Source: CBDFKJ01 sp965248805
GTDB taxonomy: Bacteria; Pseudomonadota; Alphaproteobacteria; UBA6615
Length of the DNA stretch: 64,000 nucleotides
NCBI GenBank assembly: GCA_965248805.1
Contig: CBDFKJ010000009.1
Span: 1,984,001 to 2,048,000 of the forward strand
Reading direction: 5' to 3'
Of this stretch, positions 51,377 through 61,682 are shown piece by piece. Below the pieces are notes generated by a model. It was given only the letters and a program-made list of their open reading frames with translations, did not search any database and had not been told where the DNA came from. How positions within the stretch are numbered: position 1 is the first letter of the stretch; the number at the start of each line of letters is the position of its first letter. The position numbers and the translations under genes were made by a program.

Positions 51377-52174
51377 ATGAATACGGTGATGATCGCTGCG
51401 CTCGCGTGCGGACTTTGCGTCGGAGCACTGGCCGTCGGCCAACGTGATGCGAACGCCGATTATGATCGTTCGGGCCGACTTCTGCTCGCACAGGCCGCGA
51501 CGCACACGCACGCGGCGGGCGCCGCTCCTATGCACGACCACGGGGACGCACGCATGATGCCCGCCGACGTCGCGCCGTCCTTGTCGTTTACCATGACTGC
51601 CGACACCGCCGGCGGCTGGCATATCGATTTGGAGCCAGCCAACTTCACATTCGCGCCTGAGCATGTCGACGGCGCCCCAATCGATGGCGAGGGCCATGCC
51701 CATCTCTACGTGGACGGTGAAAAGGTCACGCGCGTCTATGCCGCGGACCACTATCTGGCGCCGCTCGCGCCAGGTGTCCACGACGTCATGATCGTCCTCT
51801 ATGGCAACGATCATGTGGCTTATGGCACCGACGACGGACGGCTTTCGGCGGCGCGCTATGTCATCCAGGTCAGGGAACAGGCCCAGGCGTTCCGGTCCGT
51901 CAACCGGATCCACGACCTGTCGATCCGCGAGGGCCGGTTGGAGAATGCGGAGCCGACGTTGCGCGTGAGCCAGGGCGAGACCGTCGCGTTGGGCTGGAGC
52001 GTGGATGTGCCGGCCGAGCTACATTTGCATGGCTATGACGTCGAAGCGCACGTGGCGCCCGATATGACGACGACCATGTACTTCCAGGCCCATGCCGCCG
52101 GGCGCTTCCCGGTCAACCTACATTCGGCTGATGGCGAAAGTGACATCCTTTATCTGGAAGTTTACCCGGATTAG
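51377..52174 (+). CDS. Exported two-domain protein with His-rich linker, cupredoxin-like
   Basis: 265 residues, GGAGAG ribosome-binding site. Signal peptide (IAALACGLCVGALAVGQ), His-rich section (THTHAAGAAPMHDHGD), a first domain with EGHAHLYVDGEKVTRVYAAD and HDVMIVLYGNDHVAYG, and a second with LRVSQGETVALGWSVDVPAE, LHLHGYD. Both look like small beta sandwiches of the cupredoxin kind and may bind copper through His, though no Cys ligand is present. Confidence 0.65.
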   Translation: MNTVMIAALACGLCVGALAVGQRDANADYDRSGRLLLAQAATHTHAAGAAPMHDHGDARMMPADVAPSLSFTMTADTAGGWHIDLEPANFTFAPEHVDGAPIDGEGHAHLYVDGEKVTRVYAADHYLAPLAPGVHDVMIVLYGNDHVAYGTDDGRLSAARYVIQVREQAQAFRSVNRIHDLSIREGRLENAEPTLRVSQGETVALGWSVDVPAELHLHGYDVEAHVAPDMTTTMYFQAHAAGRFPVNLHSADGESDILYLEVYPD

Positions 52175-52238
52175 GCCGTTGGATCAGCACATTTTAAGAT
52201 GTGGGTCACACATTTTCTCCGGCCAAACGAGGCGAGCG

Positions 52239-52595
52239 ATGGCAGACGCGATCTCAACCGACACCGAGGTAAACCCACGCGATCTGGTATTTGGCGAGCG
52301 TGCCGCGGTCGTCTGGGGTTTCCTCTGGCGCGGGGTCGTCTTCACGCTTGTCGCGTCGCTCTGTTCCGGCTTGGTCGGCGGCGTCATCGGTTTGGTCGTT
52401 GACCTCGCGACGTTCGGCATCAGTCCGGATCCACGATTGGATGCGACTTTGGATACAGTCGTGGTCGTCCTGAGCCTGACTGCCGGTTTGGGTATCACGG
52501 CCGTCGGATACTGGTACTATATCCGCTGGCTTCTGGGGGCCAGGTTCGGTTCGATGCGGCTGAAACTGGTCCGCGCGTCCGCTGTCGATGGCTAG
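52239..52595 (+). CDS. Small inner-membrane protein
   Basis: 118 residues from ATG 52239. Two membrane segments (GVVFTLVASLCSGLVGGVIG and TVVVVLSLTAGLGITAVGYW). No family recognised. Convergent with the next gene, ends overlapping by 4 bases. Confidence 0.65.
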   Translation: MADAISTDTEVNPRDLVFGERAAVVWGFLWRGVVFTLVASLCSGLVGGVIGLVVDLATFGISPDPRLDATLDTVVVVLSLTAGLGITAVGYWYYIRWLLGARFGSMRLKLVRASAVDG

Positions 52596-53050
52596 CCCGC
52601 TAAGTTGGTCGACCAGTGCAGGTGGACGATGCGGAATTGGTCGCCGGTGCGGCGCAGAACGATCGTTTCCATTGTGATGTAGTCCAATGGTGCACCGTCC
52701 TCGCTGATTCCGGTGACCCGATAGGTGCTGAGCACGTAGTGCAGGTCTCCGGTGCCACCGACCTGACGCGTCTGCAGGGTCCAGCTGGTCCGCTCCGCCA
52801 TCATGATATCGGCCGGCAGATGCTGGAAGGCGTAGGCCTCGAGGGTCGGATCGACAACACCGTACTCGTAGACGACGACGTCACGGGCCAGGAGCGAGAG
52901 CGCCGCCGAAACATCGTCGGCGGACAGTGCTGCATGAAAGGCGTCGACTGCCTCGGCGGGCGTGCGTGGCGTTTGGCCCGCGGCCGGCGGGCCCTGGATC
53001 AAACACAGTATCGCGGTGATGCAGAAGATGCGGATCATGACCGTCGCCAT
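52592..53050 (-). CDS. Exported NTF2/SnoaL-like protein
   Basis: 152 residues. Signal peptide (IFCITAILCLIQGPPAAGQT) and an NTF2-like fold: AVDAFHAALSADDVSAALSL, LARDVVVYEYG, TMETIVLRRTGDQFRIVHLH, WS. Members bind small hydrophobic ligands or serve as enzymes; ligand unknown. Confidence 0.75.
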   Translation of the reverse strand: MATVMIRIFCITAILCLIQGPPAAGQTPRTPAEAVDAFHAALSADDVSAALSLLARDVVVYEYGVVDPTLEAYAFQHLPADIMMAERTSWTLQTRQVGGTGDLHYVLSTYRVTGISEDGAPLDYITMETIVLRRTGDQFRIVHLHWSTNLAG

Positions 53051-53105
53051 CTCGGTTCAAGCGCGCGCGCCAACTCTATCGCTGGAGAATCGGCGGCGGA
53101 AGTGT

Positions 53106-54314
53106 CTATTCACCCGCGACCCGCGCCGGTGTGGCTGACGTGCCGGCAAAACCCGAGACGGATCGGGTGCCGCCATAGTGCCGGTCGGCGAACTGTCTGA
53201 ACCAGCGCCGTGACGGCGCCTCGATCAGCCGATAGGTCCCGTAGCTGACGGCGATGACGATGGCCAGCATGACGGGATAAAGAATATCACCCAGCCAGAC
53301 ATTGGTGCCCCAGAAGTAGGGGTAGGCCTCACCGTCCAAAATGCCCTTGGTGAACAAACGCTGATCGAGGACCTGTTGCAGCACACGGCCTACGCCGCTG
53401 GCGACGGCGTAGACGAAGCGATGCATCATGTAGACCGAATAGGACAGCATCCCGAGCACAAGAAGCGGACGGGCACGTAGCCAGCAGCTGACCGCTCCGG
53501 CCTCCCAGGAGAAGATGAGCACGGTGACGCCGAAGACAACTGGCGCCGCCAGAGACCACACACCCAGCCCGGCGAAGCTGACGAATCCGAATACGGCGAC
53601 CACGCATGCCAGTTCGAGCAAGGTCGCCAGCGTAGTATCGTTCGCCAGCGTGGCTCGCCCGGCGCGCGCGCGGATGTAGAGGTGGTAGACCAGGACGCCG
53701 GCGGCGAAGCCATAGAGGCATCGGACAAAGGCGAGGTCGTGGGTGGTCGAAATGTACCCGTCGTAGCCGAGCGCGAGAATGATGGGCGACACCGCCAGCG
53801 CGAGCGTCACCGGAACCCAAAGGTGCTTTCGGAAGCTCAACACGCATGCGGCGAACACAAGATAGGCAAAGAACTCGGTTGAGATGCTCCAGCTGGGTCC
53901 ATTCCAACCTGTATTGGCAGTGATCCCGAGGCCATGGATCATGAGAGCGTCCCACAACAGTCCGATCGGCCGCTTCTCGGCAGTGAACGGGACATGATTG
54001 CTGACCGCTGAAACGGCAGGGACAAGAATGGCCAGCTCCATCAACAGGAATAAGGCGATCGTGAATAGATGCAGCGGGTAGAGCCGACCAAAGCGCAACA
54101 GCATGAAACGGCCGACGCCATAGCCATCGCGCAACCTTTCCCGGTAGTTTGCCGTGATGATGAAGCCGCTGAGAACAAAGAAAAAATCGACGAAAAGAAA
54201 GCCGTTGCGGATGAACGAGAGGCCGAAGAAATGGCTGAAAATGGGCAAGTGGAACAGCGCCACGGTGCAGGCTGCGATGCCGCGCCAACTGTCCAGGGCG
54301 TCGAACCGCTTCAT
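53106..54314 (-). CDS. Acyltransferase family 3 membrane protein
   Basis: 402 residues from ATG 54314. About ten membrane segments; starts FDALDSWRGIAACTVALFHL with the conserved Arg and His of the OafA/ExoZ family, then FLFVDFFFVLSGFIITANYR. Transfers acetyl or other acyl groups to exported sugars. It stands alone, without polysaccharide genes in view. Confidence 0.9.
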   Translation of the reverse strand: MKRFDALDSWRGIAACTVALFHLPIFSHFFGLSFIRNGFLFVDFFFVLSGFIITANYRERLRDGYGVGRFMLLRFGRLYPLHLFTIALFLLMELAILVPAVSAVSNHVPFTAEKRPIGLLWDALMIHGLGITANTGWNGPSWSISTEFFAYLVFAACVLSFRKHLWVPVTLALAVSPIILALGYDGYISTTHDLAFVRCLYGFAAGVLVYHLYIRARAGRATLANDTTLATLLELACVVAVFGFVSFAGLGVWSLAAPVVFGVTVLIFSWEAGAVSCWLRARPLLVLGMLSYSVYMMHRFVYAVASGVGRVLQQVLDQRLFTKGILDGEAYPYFWGTNVWLGDILYPVMLAIVIAVSYGTYRLIEAPSRRWFRQFADRHYGGTRSVSGFAGTSATPARVAGE

Positions 54315-54691
54315 CGCTGACGACCTTGCGGCGCGGGCGGCCGCCAAGGCGTGTCCGCGAGTGGACGCGTGTCAGCGCACAGGTCCAGGGATCGCGGAGT
54401 GCCGCGTTCCGGCATAGCCTGACGTGCCTCCCCGACACGTCGTTGCTCCGGGCCCGTCTCGTTCGCTAGTCCCGTCACGCAGGCATGTGGCCGCTAGGTG
54501 ACGGTGATGTATGTACGGAGCGCGACTGCGAACACAGTAGATTTCGCTTCGGTTATGGGTCAACACCCATATGGGGCAGGATGCGCGGTGTCCCAGCGAG
54601 CGGGCGTCACAATACCGGGCGCATTGTCTGTCCGCCGCCGCTGCGTATTCTGGGCGTGCACTAAGTTCCCACGTCGCGATCGGAGGCGGTC
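54315..54691. other. Non-coding stretch of 377 bases
   Basis: Lies between the divergent acyltransferase and OsmC genes, so it should contain both promoters. No gene is convincing. GGAGG precedes the OsmC start. Confidence 0.5.
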
Positions 54692-55150
54692 ATGAAAGCG
54701 CGCATCAAATGGGTCGAGGAGCGCACGTTCACCGCGCAGTCGGGCAGCGGCCATACGTTTACCCTTGGCAACACCAAGGACGCCGACGGACGCAGCCTGT
54801 CTCCCGGCCCGATGGAGCTGGTGTTGATTGGACTGGGTGGCTGCTCGGCGTTCGACGTCGTGCACATTTTGGAACGCTCGCGCGAACCCATCACCGAATG
54901 CGTGGCCGAATTGGAGGCCGAGCGCGCCGCGCACGACCCCAAGGTATTCACGCGCATTCACATTCACTACACCATCAGCGGGCGTGGGCTGAGCGAGGAC
55001 AAGGTGGCGCGCGCCATTGACCTCTCAGCGACCAAATACTGCTCGGCCTCGGCGATGATGGCCTGCACCGCGACCATCACCCACGATTTCGAGCTGATAG
55101 ATGCGCGAGCTGAGCCGACACTCCTGGCCGGTGGCGAAGGCGGCTCCTAG
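54692..55150 (+). CDS. OsmC/Ohr-family peroxidase
   Basis: 152 residues. Peroxidatic Cys in GLGGCSAFDV and resolving Cys in TKYCSASAM; the arginine partner region is near the N terminus. Reduces organic hydroperoxides. The variant with SPGPMELVLIGLGGC is nearer YhfA-type OsmC proteins than Ohr. Confidence 0.85.
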   Translation: MKARIKWVEERTFTAQSGSGHTFTLGNTKDADGRSLSPGPMELVLIGLGGCSAFDVVHILERSREPITECVAELEAERAAHDPKVFTRIHIHYTISGRGLSEDKVARAIDLSATKYCSASAMMACTATITHDFELIDARAEPTLLAGGEGGS

Positions 55151-55537
55151 GCCTTGACGTCGGGCCGGCTCAGCGCGAATCCGATTCGCCGGCCAAGTCT
55201 GCGATGGCAGACTCGTCGAATTCAAGAATACGGGCGTTCAGGTCCAGCGCGCCCAGCTTTTCGTAAAAGGCGAGGGCGCGCGTATTGCGGGCCACGACGC
55301 CCCAGGTCACGCTGGTGCGCTGCTCGGCCTGCGCAACTCTGGCGATTTCCACGATCAGTCTGCGCCCGATCGCTTGGCCGCGCGCTTCCGGCCTGACGTA
55401 TAGATCGTTCAGCCATAGGCCGCGTTCGGCGGTATCGGAGTTAAAAAACGGCAGCAGCGTTGCGTAGCCTACGATCGTGCCGTCGTGTTCGGCCACCAAG
55501 GTCGCATATACTCCGCCCGGATCGATGCTATCGGCTA

Positions 55538-56678
55538 GTGGATTGATCGGAATGAAAGAGTCCGAATTGGGATTCCGTATTTTGCTGTGTTATGCGAATC
55601 TGGCGCATGCGCAGTGGAATCTCCTTCACCCTATCCGCCGGCGACCGTCAGCGATTGCGCGCGGTCGTCGCGGATCCCAAGAGCCCGCAGAAACACGTCT
55701 GGCGGGCACATATTGTCCTTCTCAGCGGCGAGGGTCTGGGCACCTCGGCGATCATGACCGAGACCGGCAAGTCCAAGACCTGCGTGTGGCGCTGGCAAGA
55801 GCGGTTCATGCACGAGGGTGTCGGCGGCCTGCTTCGCGACAAGTCCCGTCCGCCCGGCAAGGCGCCGGTCCCGCTCGATCGTGTCGCCGAGATCGTGCGC
55901 CTGACGCAGCAACCGCCGCCGTTTGAGGCGACCCACTGGACGTTGCGCGCGATGGCCAGGGCGGCCGGTATTGCCGCCTCGACGGTGCAGGCGATCTGGA
56001 AGGCTCACGGTCTCAGCCCGCACCGCTGGCGCAACTTCAAGCTGTCGACCGACCCTGCCTTCGCCGAGAAACTCACCGATATCGTCGGCCTGTATGTCGA
56101 CCCGCCGGCCCATGCGGTGGTGTTGTCGATCGATGAGAAGTCACAGATCCAGGCGCTCGACCGCCGGTCTGCCGATGAAGAAGGGACGCGCCGGCACCAT
56201 GACCCATGACTACAAACGGCACGGCACGACCACGCTGTTTGCGGCGCTCAACGTTCTGGACGGAACGGTGATCGGCCAGAACATGCAGCGCCACCGCCAT
56301 CAGGAGTTCATCCGCTTCCTCAACCGCATCGAGCGCACGGTGCCGGCGGACAAGGCCATCCACGCGATCGTCGACAACTACGCGGCGCACAACAAGGACA
56401 AGGTCCGCGCCTGGCTCGCCCGCCATCCGCGCTGGACTTTCCACTTCACACCGACCTCCTGCTCGTGGCTCAATGCCGTCGAGGGCTTCTTCGCAAAACT
56501 CACCCGGCGGCGGCTCAAGCACGGCGTCTTCCATTCCGTCGTCGATCTCCAGGCCGCAATCAACCGCTTCGTCCGCGAATACAATGCGGCCAACCCACAG
56601 CCATTCATATCGAAAGCCGACCCCGACGACATCATCGCAGCCCGAAACCGAGGGTTCCAAACGTTGGAATCAATCCAC
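55538..56678 (+). mobile_element. IS630-family element, full length
   Basis: 1141 bases with ends GTGGATTGATCGGAA and inverse of GTGGATTGATTCCAA, bordered by TA (55536-55537, 56679-56680). Complete relative to the deleted copy at 6256-7140. Confidence 0.9.
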
Positions 56679-56681
56679 TAG
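55592..56681 (+). pseudogene. IS630 transposase in two frames
   Basis: First frame 55592-56209: HTH domains (LRAVVADPKSPQKHVWRAHI, WQERFMHEGVGGLLRDKSR) and the first catalytic Asp in VVLSIDEKSQIQALDR. Second frame takes over near 56165 (GLPMKKGRAGTMTHDYKRHG), with HAIVDNYAAHNKDKV (D) and SCSWLNAVEGFFAKL (E). The copy at 6.2 kb has the same break, so it is inherited: either programmed frameshifting or an old lesion. Confidence 0.8.
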
Positions 56682-56797
56682 AACCTGCTCGGCCGTGTGG
56701 GTTTGCGAGCGATGCCCATGTTCCACATTGAGAGCATTGGCCATGTCGGCGACATCGGATGCATCCGCCGGCCCCGCAAAGCGAATTGTTGGAACTA

Positions 56798-57724
56798 TCA
56801 TTCCAGGGCCGGCGCCGGCGGAAGCAGGTCGGTAGCGCCGCCGCGCTGCCATGAACGAAACGTGTAAGGCGGCGTGTTACGTGGTTCCAGCGACACAATC
56901 GCCTTGCGTACAAACACACCGCCCTGGCTTGGCCGGCCCTCCGCGACGATTGTGAAGACCGCGCCGGGGCTGTTGGTCGACAGGATTGCCCCGGCGCCGG
57001 GCAGCGCGGGTATTCCGCGGTCAGCCGGCGCCGTATTGATACGCGACTGAAGGTAGGCATCGATCGCCGCCTCATCGGCGCCGGGGACGGCCAGCAGCAC
57101 CTCGCGCGCGGCGGTCGCTGGATCTACGGTCGCGTTCTGGCTGTGGACCGTCAGATGCGGCGCCACCCGATCGTAGAGTCCGGCCGTCATGCCCAGGACC
57201 TGCATCAACTCCTCCACTGCCTCGAAGCGCCGGTCCTTGGCGTCGTGCTCCAGCCCCGCGGCCACGTAGTCGTCATCCTCCGCGCCATGCAACCGGCGCA
57301 GATCGTCTGTGTCGCGGAAGTCGACGACGGCGTCCACAAACGCATCGGCTTCATCCTCATCCAGGCCCGCCACCACGAACAGACCGTGGAGCAGGTCGTC
57401 CGGTGCGTCATTCAAATCGATTTTCGCACCCTCGTCGAACACCGTGACCCGCACCAGGCCCCCGGCGAATTCAAACTCATGCACCGCGCCGTCGGCGTCC
57501 CAAGTCTCCTCGTCATCGCTGCGCAGCAATTCGTGCATGGCCCGGTACACGCCGGCGTCGGCGAGCGCTTCGGCTTGTGCGTTGGCGGCAGCATTGCGCG
57601 CGCGGTCAACATCCGAGCGTGTCTGCGTGGTGAAGCTGGCCGCGATCACCGACAGCAGCGTCAACGTCCATAGGACGGCCAACAGCGCCAATCCACGGCG
57701 CGTGCCTTTTTCGCGGATGCTCAA
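56798..57724 (-). CDS. gspK: Type II secretion minor pseudopilin GspK
   Basis: About 308 residues; TTG 57724 is my preferred start because it places the prepilin segment near the N terminus (REKGTRRG then LALLAVLWTLTLLSVIAASF), though the frame is open to ATG 57799. The GspK body contains KIDLNDAPDDLLHGLFVVAG and helix-hairpin-helix-like segments (IDAYLQSRI). Caps the pseudopilus tip with GspI and GspJ. Other gsp genes are not in view; an IS copy lies directly upstream and may have separated it. Confidence 0.8.
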   Translation of the reverse strand: MSIREKGTRRGLALLAVLWTLTLLSVIAASFTTQTRSDVDRARNAAANAQAEALADAGVYRAMHELLRSDDEETWDADGAVHEFEFAGGLVRVTVFDEGAKIDLNDAPDDLLHGLFVVAGLDEDEADAFVDAVVDFRDTDDLRRLHGAEDDDYVAAGLEHDAKDRRFEAVEELMQVLGMTAGLYDRVAPHLTVHSQNATVDPATAAREVLLAVPGADEAAIDAYLQSRINTAPADRGIPALPGAGAILSTNSPGAVFTIVAEGRPSQGGVFVRKAIVSLEPRNTPPYTFRSWQRGGATDLLPPAPALE

Positions 57725-57862
57725 CGCCCAGAGCCTACTGATTACGGAACGGTCAGTGGCGCATGGTATGAGCGGCGCGGCACGCCTGCAATTGCGCACT
57801 CTGGGTTAGTGTGCCGCGCGTGTCTGCCGGCGGCTTGATTTGACCCATTGACCGAGTGCTTC

Positions 57863-59220
57863 CTAACAGCCCGTTGAAGAAGACTGAGTTGATGAAGCAT
57901 CGGGCGTGATAACAATGGCGGCGGCGAGACCCGGCGCCGGGGGGTTATTGAGGGCGAGGATAATGATCAGCGATTGTTCCTGTCGCAAGACAAGCAGCAG
58001 GACCGCCAAGCCCTTGGCCGCAGCCTCTCGCGGGGTCCCGGCGCCGATCAACTGGCGCAATAGGACGCCCAGGTTGTGTCCGGCGACGTGGATCAGATAG
58101 CGCTTGCCGACGTTCTCGCGCCCGCGCAGCCAAGTGCGGCGCATGCCGCCGCGATCGAGGACCTGGGCGAAGCCCCGCTCGACCACTTCGGCGCGGAGTT
58201 TGAACGCGGCCTTCGCCACGCCCGACAGCAATCGGTTGCGGTTGTTGTAAACGGCCCGCCGAGCGGCGTCGTCGCCGTGCCAGCGCGAGAGCCCCTTGCC
58301 CTTCGGTTCGGCGATGCGGGTCGTCCAGGCGCCGTCGGCAAGGGACTTCAGCACCTCGCGGCCGAAGTAGCCTTTGTCGGTCACCAGCTCCGCCGGTTCG
58401 TCGGCCGTCGGCGCTGCGCCCACAGCCGCCAGCTTGGCCTCGGCTGACGTCAACGTTGTCGGCAGGGTGGTCGTGTCGCCCTGATCGGCCGGATACAGCT
58501 CGGCCGCGATCACCGCCCCGGTGTCGAGGTCGACCGCGTGTTCGGGCTTGTAGGCCAGATGCGTCGTGCCGTCCTTCATCCTGGCGATTTTGGCCTCCGC
58601 GTCGAGACCCAGTCCGCATTGGAGAGTTTCTTGCCCTTGCGCCGCCGATCCATCTGCGCCAAGTCATTCGCCGCGGTCTCGATCCCGCTGTCGGCGGCCA
58701 TGCGCTGCAGCATCTGGCGATAGCTTTCGCCGCTGTCGCGGCGCACGATCGAGCGCAGCGCCGCGTTCGCCTCCATGGTCGAAGCATCGACCCCAATCCG
58801 CTCGCCCTTGACCAGGCCGTGCTCGCCAAGAACGTCCAGCACCCAGGCGAACACTGCCTCATGCACCGCGTGCGGCTGCGGATCGTGCTCAACGACGAGT
58901 GGTCAGGCACACGTGCGCGCGCCTCCAGGCGCAAGAACTCACGCAGCGACAAGCTGTCGGCGCACCGCCACTCCAACGCCCGCTCACTGTCGAGGCCTTC
59001 GAAGTAGCCGACCAGGTGCATCCGGAAGTAACGCCCCGGTGGGATTCCCGGACGTCCGATCCCTGGCGCGTAATAGGGCTCACACAGGTCCTCGGCGAAC
59101 GCATCGAAACCGGCATCGACCAGCCAGCTGGTCGTAAAACACGTGGCCGGGCGAGCGAGGCATCTCTGCCCAACTGACCATCAAGTCCACCTGTCGATCC
59201 CCTTGTCGTCCCAACGCCAT
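57863..59220 (-). pseudogene. IS1182-like transposase, frameshifted
   Basis: Starts ATG 59220. Pieces in successive frames: CRFRC-region and LVGYFEGLDSERALEWRCAD, then EAVFAWVLDVLGEHGLVKGE (58576-58866), then MKDGTTHLAYKPEHAVDLDT (58579 down) to the end. At least two frameshifts (near 58875 and 58580). Not active alone. Confidence 0.8.
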
Positions 59221-59289
59221 GACGAAGCTCCCGACTCGAACCATGCCCTCGTCACAGAGTCAGATGGCCGCGACTTTTTCAACGGGCTG
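57867..59289 (-). mobile_element. IS1182-like element, decayed copy
   Basis: 1423 bases, ends CAGCCCGTTGAAGAAG and CAGCCCGTTGAAAAAG inverted, target duplication CTAA (57863-57866, 59290-59293). Related to the intact copy at 11946-13399. Confidence 0.85.
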
Positions 59290-59335
59290 CTAAGTACTGC
59301 ACGACCCGTGAGCCGAAAAAACAGGTCCGCCGCCT

Positions 59336-60917
59336 ATGGCGCCGTCTCCGTCATCCGTCCTCGCCAGCGCCCACGTGGTCGAGGACCAGAGCGAAATTGC
59401 CGCCTTTCTGGCCGCGCCCGAGACACACGGCGGCCAGGACGTGGAGCGGATCGACACCCACGCGGCGATCGTGTTTCTGGCCGGCGATCTTGCTTTCAAA
59501 CTGAAGCGGGCGGTGCGTTTTCCTACATGGACTTCTCGACCCTGGCGCTGCGGCGCGAATACTGCGAGCGCGAAGTTGCGCTCAACCGCCGCACCGCGCC
59601 CGATCTCTATCTGGAAGCCCGACCCATCGTGCTCCGATCGGACGGGCGACTGGCGTTTGGCGGTGAGGGTGAGACCCGTGACTGGGTGTGGTCATGCGCC
59701 GCTTCGACCAGTCGACCCTGTTCGACCGGCTGGCGGAACGTCATTTGCTGACCACCGATCACGTGATCTCGCTCGCTCAGGCCGTCGCGGCGTTTCACGC
59801 CGCCGCCGAGCCGATCACGGGTGGTGCGGAAGTTGGCGGCGGCGCCTCGGGAATGGCATGGGTGATCGAGGACAACATTGCGGAACTCGCCGAACGCGCC
59901 GATCTGTTCGCGCCCAAAACAGCAGCGCACCTGGCCCAAGCCAGCCGGACCGCCCTCGACCGTGAGCGCGAACTGCTGGACGATCGGCTCGCACACGGAT
60001 TCGTCCGCCGCTGTCACGGCGACCTTCACCTGCGCAACATCTGCCTGGTCGACGGTAGCCCGACCCTGTTCGATGCCATTGAGTTCAATGACCGGCTGAG
60101 TTGCATCGATGTCTGGTACGACCTGGCCTTTCTGCTCATGGATTTGGATCATCGGGGGCTGCGGCCCTTCGCCAACGCCGTATTCAACCGCTATGCGCAG
60201 CAGAGCGAGGATATCGGCGCGCTCGCGGCATTGCCCCTGTTTTTGTCGGCGCGCGCGGCGGTAAGGGCGCAAGTGTCCGCCAGCGCCGAGGCCAGCCAGG
60301 CCGACGAGGATCACAGCCTATACCTGCGTGAGGAGGCGGCTCGTTACTTCGCCGCCGCGGCCGGCTATCTGCGCCCGCCGGGCCCACAGCTCGTTGCAAT
60401 CGGCGGCCTGTCCGGCAGCGGCAAGACATCCGTCGCACGCTGGCTGGCGCCGGAGGTGGGCGCGGCGCCCGGCGCGCTGCACTTGCGCAGCGATGTGATC
60501 CGCAAGCACTTGCTCGGCGTCGCCGAACTCGATCGGCTGCCCGATGCCGCGTACGGGTCCGACGTCACGGATCGCGTGTATGCGTCGATCGTGGAGCGGG
60601 CGATGCCCGCCTTGGGTGCCGGGCACTGCGTGATCGCGGATGCGGTCTATGCGCGCGCCGGCGAACGCAGGGCAATCGAAGACCTTGCCAACCGATGCAA
60701 TGTTCCGTTTGTCGGCCTCTGGCTGGAGGCGCCGGCCAATGTTCTGCTGGAGCGCACGGCGCAGCGCCGACTCGACGCCTCGGACGCGACGCCAGACGTC
60801 GTCAAGCGCCAGCTGGCTTATGAGTTGGGGCCAATACGGTGGACCCGCCTGGATGCCGGTGGCCAAATCGATGTGATCCGAGAGGCAGCGCTCAGGATCC
60901 TGTCAGCGTCCGCCTAG
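59336..60917 (+). pseudogene. APH-like kinase fused to a P-loop kinase, two frameshifts
   Basis: N-terminal part DQSEIAAFLAAPETHGGQDV, FLAGDLAFKLKRAVRF in one frame; from ~59520 YMDFSTLALRREYCEREVAL in a second; from ~59692 VMRRFDQSTLFDRLAERHLL in a third, which is then open to 60917. Catalytic loop of an aminoglycoside-phosphotransferase fold: RCHGDLHLRNICLVD and LFDAIEFND. C-terminal AAA_33 kinase: AIGGLSGSGKTSVARWLAPE. Each break is explained by one missing base. Known two-domain family of unknown substrate. Confidence 0.8.
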
Positions 60918-61317
60918 AGGCGGCCGAGCTCGAACGACTCACAACTGTGGCCGAGTTGGCTCAAGGCCTCCTCCAAGTAGTCCGGCAGCAACGGAATGCC
61001 GAGCAAGTAGCTGGCCGTGTGGTCCGTGCGGGCATCCTGGGCGTCCCGGATGGCCTGCGGAAAGTCGTTCCGCGTGTAGTCACCGCGGCCGAGCCAGGCG
61101 AGGGCGATCAACTGCACCTGCTCCTCTTCGTTCAGGGCGTCGATGAACTGGGTCAGCTCGTCTTCTACCGGATCGTCGACGGTGCCTTCCAGGACACGAT
61201 CATCGCGTCGTCGCTGGCGTTCGAACCCGAGTCCGGGTCGTCGACTTCGACCTTGGCGTCGAACTCCCGACCCTTGACGACCAAAAAGCAAACCTTATCC
61301 GGATTGATGGTCAGCAT
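60914..61317 (-). pseudogene. DUF3775 protein, frameshifted
   Basis: From ATG 61317: MLTINPDKVCFLVVKGREFD, AKVEVDDPDSGSNASDDAMI, then near 61205 one base is missing and the sequence continues in another frame (VLEGTVDDPVEDELTQFIDA, QVQLIALAWLGRGDYTRNDF, YLLGIPLLPDYLEEALSQLG) to 60914. Matches the whole length of DUF3775, an alphaproteobacterial family of unknown function. Convergent with the kinase gene. Confidence 0.75.
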
Positions 61318-61432
61318 GACAATGCCTCACCGAGAGCGCGTGTCTTGCATGGCGCTCGCGTGCAGGATGGACAATGACCTCGCTCAATCCCGTGGTTTCG
61401 GGTAGCGTGCACACCACAATGGGTGACGAAGT

Positions 61433-61670
61433 GTGAGTTACGATCCGATGGGAGCGGACCCGACGCCGTGGCGACGTCCGCGGAACATGGCTGGAATCCC
61501 ACTACACGTGGCAGATCAGCGCGTTTTGGTGGTCGGCGCTGATCGGTGTGGTGGGCCTTATCCTGACATTAGTGCTCATCGGCTGGGCGGTGCTGCTGGT
61601 CTATGTCGTGTTCTTCATCTACCGCATCGCGGTGGGCTGGATCGCACTTGGCCGCCGGCGGGCGATTTAG
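61433..61670 (+). pseudogene. DUF4870-like membrane protein, N terminus unclear
   Basis: A coherent protein (GTWLESHYTWQISAFWWSAL, IGVVGLILTLVLIGWAVLLV, YVVFFIYRIAVGWIALGRRR) with two membrane segments ends at 61670, resembling DUF4870/COG3671 proteins. Its front is not in an open frame with a start; the GTG at 61433 belongs to another frame. Truncated or frameshifted. Confidence 0.45.
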
Positions 61671-61682
61671 CGCCCACCGCTT

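Larger units (their letters stand above)
55170..56801 (-). pseudogene. GNAT acetyltransferase split by IS630
   Basis: N-terminal piece 56679-56801 (MIVPTIRFAGPADASDVADM ... HTAEQV) and C-terminal piece 55170-55537 (IDPGGVYATLVAEHDGTIVG, WLNDLYVRPEARGQAIGRRL with the acetyl-CoA loop). Deleting the IS and one TA gives EQVLADSIDPGGVYATL in frame, about 159 residues. Start overlaps the gspK stop (ATGA), so it was in an operon with gspK. Substrate unknown. Confidence 0.85.
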
